From: Chara braunii
Lineage: Eukaryota; Streptophyta; Charophyceae; Charales; Characeae
Direction of reading: 5' to 3'
DNA length: 27,497 nt
Assembly (NCBI GenBank): GCA_003427395.1
Contig: BFEA01000461.1
Coordinates: 457,634-485,130, forward strand
A program made the position numbers and the translations under genes. A model generated the notes under the pieces. The model worked only from the letters and a program-made list of their open reading frames with translations, did no database searches and was not told the DNA's origin. This document shows, in pieces, positions 20,252-27,497 of the stretch; positions within the stretch are counted from its first letter, which is position 1, and the number at the start of each line of letters is the position of its first letter.

Positions 20252-20902
20252 ATGGAGTTTGGGAATTCAAATGACAGCAATGCAATTAACAGGCCGGAAG
20301 AGGGACAGTCGTCAAGGCAAGCTGGAGAGTCGAGCTCCAGAAAAAGGAAGTTGTATGTGGGGTTCGACCACAACCTAGTTGTGAACAGGGGGGGCAGAAA
20401 GCATGGAACCAGAGGACCGCCACCACTGAAGGAAGGGGAGCCAATAGAGCTGCCTTCAGACAGTGATCCTAGTAGTAAGGAAGAAGGGAACCCGAAAAAA
20501 AGGCGAAGGATGGAGGAGGGGAACCCAGAGGAAGGACAACGGCCGGGAGAGAATGAGCCCGTTGAGTTCATTGACCTCACCAGCGACGAGGAGGAAGATG
20601 AGGTAACAACGCCCACAAGGGAAGAACAGGAAAGAGGGGAGCAGCCGGGTGAGAAAAAGGACAAATGGATAGAAGAGTTCGGACCTGAGTTCAACGGTTG
20701 GTTTGATCAATGGGGCACTATCTTGCGATATCAATGGATTATGAACGCAAGGGAAAAGCTGGGCAGGGGAGAGGATCTATCCCCAACAACCTTCTTCACA
20801 GAACGGACACTCCTCCAGTTCCAAGGAATAAAGAGGCAAATGGAGCAAGAAATGGAGGATCGCGCAAGGAGCGAGGCTCAACGCAGGCCACCTGGACGAT
20901 AG
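20252..20902 (+). CDS. Accessory gene E: acidic protein with NLS and SUMO-interaction-like motifs
   Basis: 216 residues, fully open; ATG at 20252 is preceded by an A-rich stretch with A at -3 and G at +4, a good start context. Residues 1-135 look disordered. They contain basic clusters SRKRK (29-33) and KKRRR (82-86), typical of nuclear-localisation signals, and VEFIDLTSDEEEDE (104-117), which matches the SUMO-interaction pattern of a hydrophobic core followed by acidic and Ser residues. PIELPSDSD (64-72) may be a second, weaker one. Residues 136-216 (WIEEFGPEFNGWFDQWG onward) are Trp/Phe-rich and probably helical; I do not recognise the fold. It lies downstream of integrase, where extra retroelement ORFs are often expressed separately. 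A role in nuclear entry or chromatin targeting is an inference only. Confidence 0.7.
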   Translation: MEFGNSNDSNAINRPEEGQSSRQAGESSSRKRKLYVGFDHNLVVNRGGRKHGTRGPPPLKEGEPIELPSDSDPSSKEEGNPKKRRRMEEGNPEEGQRPGENEPVEFIDLTSDEEEDEVTTPTREEQERGEQPGEKKDKWIEEFGPEFNGWFDQWGTILRYQWIMNAREKLGRGEDLSPTTFFTERTLLQFQGIKRQMEQEMEDRARSEAQRRPPGR

Positions 20903-21490
20903 AGGCACAGCAGGCGTAATGAGGAATAGCTACGAGTTGGGAGGGTTTGGTCCCTGGGTAGTCAGAGCTGCCATTTTGGACTTCGCATTTGAATTCTTTT
21001 GTGAATGCATTTTCATAGCTCGAAGTGACCAAGGACTGGGTAGTCAGCGCTACTTCATACGAATGGTTGCTTCTTCAGGGAAAGGCATGAGGGTTTTGCA
21101 CTTAGAATGGAATTCTGGATGGCTGGGTAGATTAAGGGAAAGAAAAAGGGGAAACAGTGGGGATCTAGACGAAGACGAGTCTGTAATGTTGTTTTTGCAT
21201 TCGAACTTTGTCTCCTTATTTTTCCTTGTAAGGACTGCAATGAAACTACTGTTTGGATTGAGGGAGCTAGTAGAAGGTGGGTGATCACGGTTACTTTGTA
21301 TAAGTACTCGCTCCGTTTGGGAAATATGAGCTTTTTGGGTAGTAAGAAAGGGATTGGGGGGTTAGTTGACTTTATGGGCAGCGACATGTGAACTCTTGAA
21401 CGTTGGAAGAGACATTCATGACGAAAGTCTTTCCTTTGAGTTATGGATCCATCATTGAACGAGTCGCTCCACGAGTCCTTGTGAGAGGTT

Positions 21491-21533
21491 AGGGGACCTA
21501 TGGGTAGAGAGGCACCCTCTACCCTAGGAGCCT
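21491..21533. repeat. Extended hairpin in the 3' region
   Basis: GGGTAGAG (21502-21509) pairs with CTCTACCC (21517-21524); outside it CCTA pairs with TAGG and AGG with CCT, with small bulges. Confidence 0.65.
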
Positions 21534-21846
21534 AATCCAACCTACCCCAGGCAATCCCAGAGCATTGAGAAGCATATGAGAAGTCAAAAAAGTGGCAGGG
21601 AAACATTGAAATGATGCAACACCCCTTGCAATGGTTGAACGGCCGAGCGGGCTAGTGCTGCGTGGGGCCCCGAGCCTCAACTTTAGTACTAGACGCTAAG
21701 TCGGATGTATGGATGGATGTAAGAATGACAAAAGACATGAGAAAAAGGAAGAAGCATGCGTAAAAACCCAAGACGATGGCCGCCCTCTAACCCCCGAGAC
21801 GAAATAGGATCTGTGTCCTCGAGGCCCACCCCCTCGGGCGCTAACA

Positions 21847-21998
21847 TTGCAATGGACAAGGATGACCCTAACCAGGCTGTTCAATTGAAATGGACAAGGA
21901 TGGCCCTAATCAGGCTGCCCAATTGAAATGGATGAAGATGGTCCTAACCAGGTTGGCTGATTGCAATGGTGAAGAATGGTCCTAACGAGGCTAATGGC
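21847..21998. repeat. 38-bp tandem repeat, four units
   Basis: Units begin at 21847, 21885, 21923 and 21961, each TTGNAATGG followed by a GATG...CCTAANNAGG core. Confidence 0.9.
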
Positions 21999-22071
21999 CC
22001 CTGACAAGGGTCATTCTTTGGAATTGGCACTGGGGTCCCCTTGCATGGCTGCTTGAGATGCATGATATTGA

Positions 22072-22290
22072 AAGAGCTGAGCTTTGGAAAAGATATTGGA
22101 AGAGCTGAGCCTTGGAAAAAGACATTGGAAACGTTGAGCTTGGAAAAGATATTGGACTCAGCCTTGGAAAAGATATTGGACTCAGCCCTGGAAGAGATAT
22201 TGCATTGAGCACAAGACTGAGATTGAGCATGGGAACGAGACTGAGCATTGGAATTGGATTGAGTATTGGAAATTGCATTGCATAAACAGG
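22072..22290. repeat. 24-29-bp degenerate tandem repeat
   Basis: The words AGCTGAGC or ACTCAGCC followed by TTGGAAAAGATATTGG recur at 24-29-bp steps to about 22200, then decay into ATTGAGCA/ATTGGAA words to about 22290. Confidence 0.8.
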
Positions 22291-23213
22291 GGACCCTAGG
22301 CAACTTGAAATGGATTTGGAAATGGCATTGAAATGGATTTCTCTTTTCTTCTAGTCCTTGGCCTCAGCGAGAGGGGGATACCGGTGCACGCACCGCGACC
22401 CCCAGACCTCTATCCCTTTGAGGGAAAAAGTCTCAGCGCGACCTGCTCCTCCTTTAAGAGGATGAGGGTTAAAGGACTAAGGCACCTTCCACTTGAATCG
22501 GTGAGGGACGTCCGGAACTGACCCTGACAATGAGCTTTAGTCGAGGAGTTCAAATTGCGCCTCCTGTTGAATGCCTAAACGTCAAAGGGCGAGAGAGCCA
22601 AATGGGCAAGGAAGCCATTCTCATCTAGACTATTTTGTCCTCTCCAACCACACGCCATGTCATAGAGGGGTGCCATGGCCGTTTGGGTCGGACCTCGGCT
22701 GCCCGCACTAAGTTGGGCGGCACTGTCCAAGGGGAGGGGCTTGGGGGAGTACCGGGTGGAGTCCGCGGCCACCACGGGGCATTGACACAAAACTAATTGC
22801 GAGGTCTTCGTAACTTCACTCGCGGACTGATTGAGAGTCCCAACTCTCTTGAAAGGAAGAGGCCGGAATCCAAAAAATCACCACTCGGGAGGAACGATTC
22901 CCGAGGAACGCTCTTATGGCTAGACGGGGCCCTGGCAGGCTTGGATTGGACCTACCTGACAGACGTGAGGAGGAACCTTGGTATCGGTGCTCGCCACGTA
23001 AGAGAACAAAGGTCGGACCGGGTAGAAGGATGAGGCGTCGTTCGCTGGGGAAGAACTGATCACTCTTCCTTTTGTGAAGCGGACGGGCTTGTGTCCTTGA
23101 CTTGCGGTTGGCGGGCCAAAGGTCTGCGTACCTCCGAGTGAGAACCAGTCGCGCGATGTCGACACCGCGTTTTGAGTGGGGGGAAGGTGCGCCATCTACC
23201 AATAAATACGCAT

Positions 23214-23522
23214 GGAAAAAGACCTGTAATTGGTTTTGCATGGGCCTGAGAAAAGGGGCCTGGCAAGACGGCCAGAAAAGAAAAAAGACTTGTAATTAGT
23301 TTGCATGGGCCTGAGAAAAGGGGGGGCCTGACAAGAGGCCGGGACAAAAGGGACTGGAGCAAGTGACATGGTATGAACTCGAGAAAAATGGCTTGGCAAG
23401 ACAGCCAGGAAGGGAAAGGCTGGTGTAATTGATTCTGCGTAGACCTAAGAAAGGAACTAGCAGACTGAGAGTCGGATGTGTAATTGGCTCGTATAAGCTC
23501 GAAAAGATAAGACGTGGCTAAG
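23214..23522. repeat. 62-69-bp degenerate tandem repeat, about five units
   Basis: Units share GACNTGTAATTNG, GCATGGGCCTGAGAAAAGG and GGCAAGACGGCCAG words. The first two are close copies and the later ones are increasingly diverged. Confidence 0.75.
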
Positions 23523-24445
23523 GGGTGAACCAAGCATTGCACATGAAGAGTCAATTAAGTAAAGGGCAAGAAAAGGCAGAGGATGATACGCATGCGGAAT
23601 TGGCAGGACCTGAAAAAGGTCGGGAGGAATGACTCAGGAAGAATGCATGTGGATTTCACTATGTATGAGCTTCGGGGAGTGGAAAAATTGTATTGAAAAT
23701 GTGTGGATGACCTAAGAGAAATGAATGAGACGAAACCAAAAGGATTTCTGCTCAAGAATGTTTTCTCAATGAAATGGGAAGATAGATTTGAGATTACGAA
23801 TGCAGCCTTCAAGACATTGTCGAGAGTGAGAAATAACGTACAATGAAAAACTTGCTGCAAGACATGTCTGTTGATGGACCTCCCCAAAGGGTAATGCTAA
23901 ACAACTTCATGAGGAAAGAAAGAAAGAAAGAGACATCGATCTGCTTAAAACCCTTGACGTGTTGCTAGCTCGCACCTGAAGGAAGCCATGGCGGATGATC
24001 CCTGTGACATTCGCCGCCAAAATCTTCCTCTTACCGCGGTCCCTAGGGGGGGTGATGGGCTCGTCGTCCTCTCTTTTGTGGGACGATACCGGAGGTTGTT
24101 GGGAGGCTCTTGGGTATTTGGGAGTTCCAGTGAGAAAGAGATACAGCTGTGAGACGGACGTTGATGCACAAAAAGTGTTACGCGCTCCTTACAAAGACAT
24201 TATTGAGCTTGGGGACGTTACGCAATCCAAAGGAAACCCGAAACAAAACCTTGACCCCTCCACAGCCTCCCCCGCCCCAAGGGCGGAAACTTAAAAGAAA
24301 AACCTGAGAAAAGAGTGGGAAAGACAAAAAGAACCCCGGCAAGCTAACTACCCATCCCACCCCACTTCTCCTCCCTGTCTGTCTATCACTCCAAAATTCC
24401 TACTGACCATGGATTGGTGCGTGATGAGGACATCGCGAATGAGTT

Positions 24446-24452
24446 GGGGGAA
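24446..24452 (+). other. Candidate polypurine tract
   Basis: GGGGGAA ends two bases before the TG of the right LTR. It is short but placed where plus-strand DNA synthesis is primed in LTR elements. Confidence 0.4.
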
Positions 24453-24456
24453 TATG

Positions 24457-24476
24457 TCGGGACTGGTGAGTCCCGA
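24457..24476. repeat. Perfect hairpin at the right LTR start
   Basis: TCGGGACT and AGTCCCGA arms around GGTG. The arms are identical to those at 3571-3590; only the loop has changed. Confidence 0.85.
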
Positions 24477-24949
24477 ATGGTTTCCCGTCACTCGAGAGAC
24501 TGTATATGACCAATTTGTGCACGACAGAGAAAACCAGAGGCGGGAATGCTGGAAAGAGTGGAAGCATGGGCACGGACAGTAGGAAGCCAGAGGCTGCCCA
24601 GACTCGTCGGGGCCGCCAAACTAGAAAGGGGTTGTCTAAGCCGGAAGCGGCAAAGGACTGTGAGAGAATAGCAGGGGCGACTCTTTCCCCAAGGACGGAG
24701 AAGGGCCGCTGGGAAGTCGGTAGTAGCATAGGAGGTCCGCAGCAAGGAAAGGAAGGAAGTGGGAAGGGACAGGGTGAAAGGCGATGACGCGACGCGGTGG
24801 CAGGAGGGCCAAGGAGACCGCAGGGTAGGTGGGAGCCGGCACCGGAACGGAATAGCATGCGGGATGCAATAGGAGCAGGGAGCGGAGATCGCTGTAAGGC
24901 GGAAGGACGTCAGGAGCACCAAGGAAAGACGTGGTACAGGTGGGCTAGG

Positions 24950-25156
24950 AGTGTCGAGGACCACATGGGACCGAAGGACGGGGCGGTACCAGCAGGACAA
25001 AGTGTCGGGGACCACGCGGGACCAGGGGACGATGTGTTGCCGGCAGGGCGAAGTACCGGGAACCGCGTGAGACCAAGGGAAAAACATAATGCAGGCGGGC
25101 CGAAGTGCCAGGGACCGCGTGGGCCTAAATAAAATGGCGGCACCAGCGGAACCACT
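24950..25156. repeat. 51-bp tandem repeats in U3 of the right LTR
   Basis: Same array as 4055-4261: AGTGTCGAGGACCA, AGTGTCGGGGACCA, AGTACCGGGAACCG and AGTGCCAGGGACCG at 51-52-bp steps. Confidence 0.75.
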
Positions 25157-26003
25157 AGCAGATTGGGTATCGACAGAATAAAAAAGTGTCAGGAGCTGCG
25201 GATAGGGGCCGAAGGTCAGATCTCGTCGACAGGGTAGTTGGCAACCAACCCAAGATGGGGGACGCGCGAGCCGGTCGTCACCCAGGATGACATCGGACGA
25301 AGAGGACGGGCTAGGAGAAATAAGAAAAGGAGGAGAAGTAGGGCGCTAACAGGAATTGTCGACAGAACGGAGAAGACGGGCGCGAGGCGGGAAAGACGGA
25401 AGGCACCTGGGGGGACCCAAGGGGACCCGGGATCAAATGCAACAACAACAAAAATAACATAACATAACATCAGGTGGACGGACCTTCCGGGCCAGGGGGG
25501 TTCGGATGAAAATGCTAAGCACCGGCGCGGCAAGCGCCGGCGCGAGGTGCCGACGGGAAAGAGGAGAGGGAGTAGCGGCAGTAAGGGGGGGGGCGGCCAG
25601 CAGTACGAGTATCCCGGATCAGCCAGGCCAAGAAAAACGAAGTTCCAAGGGCTCCACGTGGAAAAAGGGATGGCCTGAGAAAATCGGAGCAAGGGGGTCT
25701 AAGAACTGGAAGCGGCGGCAGCAAAAAGGAGCCCCCTTTGGCCTTGGGGGTGCCACTACTGCAGTCCGAGGTGTAACGGCCATATGCCGATTGCAAAATC
25801 AGGTCTTGGGAAAGGTCCAACAACTAGAAAGAGGAGAAATAGTTGTTGGACACTTGTCCCAACAGTAAATAAAAGAGAAAGGAGGAAAAAGGGGGAGAAA
25901 AGGGGGGGAGAATGAGACCAAGGAGGAGGAATGAGTGGAGGAAAAACTGCCGCCAGGTTGGGACTGCAGCAGTAGGGACTGGCAGGTCTCAATGACGACC
26001 TCA

Positions 26004-26411
26004 TCCCTCCTAGATCCTAGGAGGGCAGCCCGGATTGCAAAGATAAGGTACTTGGGGCATTATCTCTGCAATATCTGAATTCAAAGCAGCAAAAATAAGA
26101 AAAAATGCTGATGTGAGTTGGCCGATTCATTCTTGGGCCTTAGATCTGAGATCTGATCTTGCGGAGGAGGAGATCTAGCCGTTTTTTGTGGGCTAACACA
26201 AAATGGCTAGCTCCGGAATGAGTTGGCAGCAAAATGGAGGGAAAACAAAGAGAGAAACAAGACAAAACTGCGTATTTGGCCCACGGATTGGGCCAGATAC
26301 ATCAAAAAAATTAAAAATTGGAGTACAAGGCTCAAATTTGGGCCAAGGGGAGCTTGGGGGTAGCTCGAAATGATGAGGACCGTGGATCTCAGCCAAATCC
26401 AAGGCTGAGAT
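26004..26411. repeat. Inverted-repeat cluster of the right LTR
   Basis: Four inverted repeats at 26004-26024, 26034-26072, 26175-26210 and 26386-26411 match those at 5113-5519. Two are unchanged; two carry one change in an arm. Confidence 0.75.
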
Positions 26412-26747
26412 TTGTGCCGCCACTTGGGAAAATGTAACGGCCTACTCACAAGAGGCCTAGACTAGGAAAAGACGAAAAATGGGCCTCCAGGCCCTCAAAT
26501 TTCGATAAAGGCTGCATTTGGGGTAGTGGTACCCAAAAGACAGCACTTTTTGAAAGAAAAAGAGGCCGGGGTAGGCCAAGGGGTAGTCCGAGGAGGTACC
26601 AGGAATCCGAACTGCATGTACCTGGCCGAAATGAGGCCCGGGTACCTCCAGATAGGCCAAAACCGAAAATTTGGCCTTGGGGGTACCTCGCTCCACCTAG
26701 AGGCACTTGGGGAGGCCTAGGGGTTGGGCGGTGCACCAGCTTCAGCC

Positions 26748-26754
26748 TATATAA
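26748..26754 (+). promoter_or_regulatory. TATA box of the right LTR
   Basis: TATATAA in the context CCTATATAACCTGAGG, the counterpart of 5854-5860. Confidence 0.72.
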
Positions 26755-26887
26755 CCTGAGGATGCAGGCCGCCACTCTCATTTCAGCATGAGAGGAGCCC
26801 ATGCTGCCCAAATGAGTCTGTGAGATCATCCTAGTGAGCTAGAGCAAGGAAGGAAGAGTCGGAGCTGGCCTGGAGTCTGGCTATGGT

Positions 26888-26893
26888 AATAAA
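26888..26893 (+). promoter_or_regulatory. Poly(A) signal AATAAA of the right LTR
   Basis: AATAAA lies 140 bp after the TATA box, downstream of the presumed transcription start, as expected for the R region that ends the element RNA. Confidence 0.6.
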
Positions 26894-27029
26894 GTTGAGG
26901 GAGAAGGCCTAGAGGCTAGGGGGAAGAGAGGAGAGTGGTCCGCCATAGCCCTCACGCCGTGAAGTAGGAAGAGAGGCTTAAAAAGGTCCCCTTAGCCCTT
27001 CTAGAGGGAAGGACTCCACAGCCTTAGAG

Positions 27030-27497
27030 GTAGGAGCCTTCCATAGCTAGAGGAGAGGTGTGAGGGAAGGAGCGGAGAGCTTGGAAGGGAGGAAAAACGA
27101 TACTCAGGAGGCTAAAACCAAGCATTGGGACTCCACTACCTATATACCAGCGAGAGGTGAGTGAAAGAGTAGGCAGGCCTCCTCCTTCTTCTTCTTCTTT
27201 TTCTTGTTCTTCTTCTCTCCTTCTTTTAGCTTCCTCTTCTTCTTCTTCTTCTTCTTCTTCTTCTTCCTTTTCTTTTCTTTCTCCCTCTCCTCCTTCTCCC
27301 CCTCCTCCTCTTGTCAAAACTGCAATTTTTGATGATTTAGGTGGGTGTATGTGTTGCGCTTCACCTTGGGATACTTCGGTGATGTTTCCCCTATAGTGTA
27401 GATGATGTCAAACTTGTCATTTTGTTAATTTGGGTGCAAGGGTTTGTTGCGCTTCACCTTGGGATACTTCGGTGATGTTTCCCCTAGTGTAGATGAT
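27030..27497. other. Region after the LTR match: pyrimidine tract and 93-bp duplication
   Basis: 27179-27312 is a C/T-rich tract with a (CTT)n core. From about 27338 a 93-bp unit is duplicated: GTTGCGCTTCACCTTGGGAT starts at 27353 and again at 27446, and the second copy runs to the window end. Neither matches the region after the left LTR match. No continuation of the element 1 RT gene is seen, so the LTR probably extends beyond the window. Confidence 0.6.

Larger units (their letters stand above)
20903..24454 (+). other. Long 3' non-coding region of element 2
   Basis: About 3.5 kb without a convincing gene. It holds one strong hairpin (21491-21533) and three minisatellite arrays (21847-21998, 22072-22290, 23214-23522), listed separately. 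The ORFs over the arrays follow the repeat period and carry no known motif. Long non-coding 3' stretches are known in giant plant retrotransposons. Confidence 0.5.
24455..27029 (+). repeat. Right LTR of element 2 (matched part)
   Basis: It starts TGTCGGGACTGG and is collinear with 3569-6136, including the terminal hairpin (24457-24476), 51-bp repeats (24950-25156) and the inverted-repeat cluster (26004-26411). Small indels separate the copies, for example extra bases near 24745. The homology ends near 27029 and the LTR end is not recognised in the window. Confidence 0.88.
3569..27497 (+). mobile_element. Element 2: giant LTR retrotransposon of Ty3/Gypsy type with accessory genes (right end outside window)
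   Basis: Two long direct repeats (3569-6136 and 24455-27029 onward) flank a plus-strand set of accessory genes, gag, protease, RT-RNase H, integrase and a further gene. RT and RNase H precede integrase, which defines the Ty3/Gypsy order. LTR start to LTR start is 20,886 bp. With one full LTR the element exceeds 23 kb, far above the 5-12 kb usual for the group. The insertion interrupts RT of element 1. The 5 bp before the left LTR (AACGT, 3564-3568) would be the predicted target-site duplication, but the right boundary is not in the window. Alternatively, the right repeat could belong to another copy of the same family. Confidence 0.85.

Noticed and set aside
21638-21710. tRNA-like word ACGGCCGAGCGG resembling a Leu/Ser tRNA A box
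   Set aside because: No matching B box or cloverleaf could be formed downstream.
21847-22290. CRISPR-like array
   Set aside because: Repeats are contiguous and degenerate with no unique spacers, and the context is a eukaryotic retrotransposon.
27024-27396. Glu-rich and Ser-rich ORFs on both strands
   Set aside because: Both are translations of the CTT/pyrimidine tract.

Overview
The window is eukaryotic, transposon-dominated DNA. No host gene, rRNA, tRNA or CRISPR array is visible. Ty3/Gypsy-type gag-pol genes, long LTRs with TATA boxes, minisatellites and simple repeats point to a large plant-type genome. The style of the first gag (start MVNTRSGKST, then a long Glu/Lys/Arg coiled coil) recalls retroelement proteins of charophyte algae such as Chara braunii. 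That assignment rests on recollection, not on a search.

Layout. (1) Positions 1-3568 hold the left part of a decayed Ty3/Gypsy element (element 1): leader, gag with a CCHC knuckle, aspartic protease and the first half of reverse transcriptase. It carries several frameshifts and stops, and one RT catalytic Asp is replaced by His. (2) At 3569 it is interrupted inside RT by a second, giant LTR retrotransposon (element 2). Its left LTR starts TGTCGGGACT at 3569 and can be matched to about 6136; the matching right LTR starts at 24455 and runs to at least 27029. LTR start to LTR start is 20.9 kb. Both copies have a TATA box and, exactly 140 bp downstream, a poly(A)-signal position.

Element 2 interior: about 3.4 kb of apparently non-coding leader with a 54-bp minisatellite and a (TC)44 tract; four tandem, same-strand, mutually related genes of about 260 codons (9533-12891; two open, two broken); gag (13347-about 15550); protease (about 15559-16494); RT-RNase H (16473-about 18090); integrase with an intact DD35E triad but a stop in its zinc finger (18163-19791); a small ORF with a hydrophobic start; a 216-codon gene with nuclear-localisation and SUMO-interaction-like motifs (20252-20902); and 3.5 kb of non-coding 3' region with three minisatellite arrays, ending in a short purine tract at the right LTR.

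Most novel parts: the four-copy gene family upstream of gag, which I cannot assign to any known family, and the acidic SIM/NLS protein downstream of integrase. Together they make element 2 look like a giant retrotransposon with its own accessory genes, in position comparable to the extra ORF1 upstream of gag in Ogre/Tat elements but multiplied. The LTRs differ by roughly one base in twenty by eye and gag-pol is frameshifted, so this copy is old and probably not autonomous.
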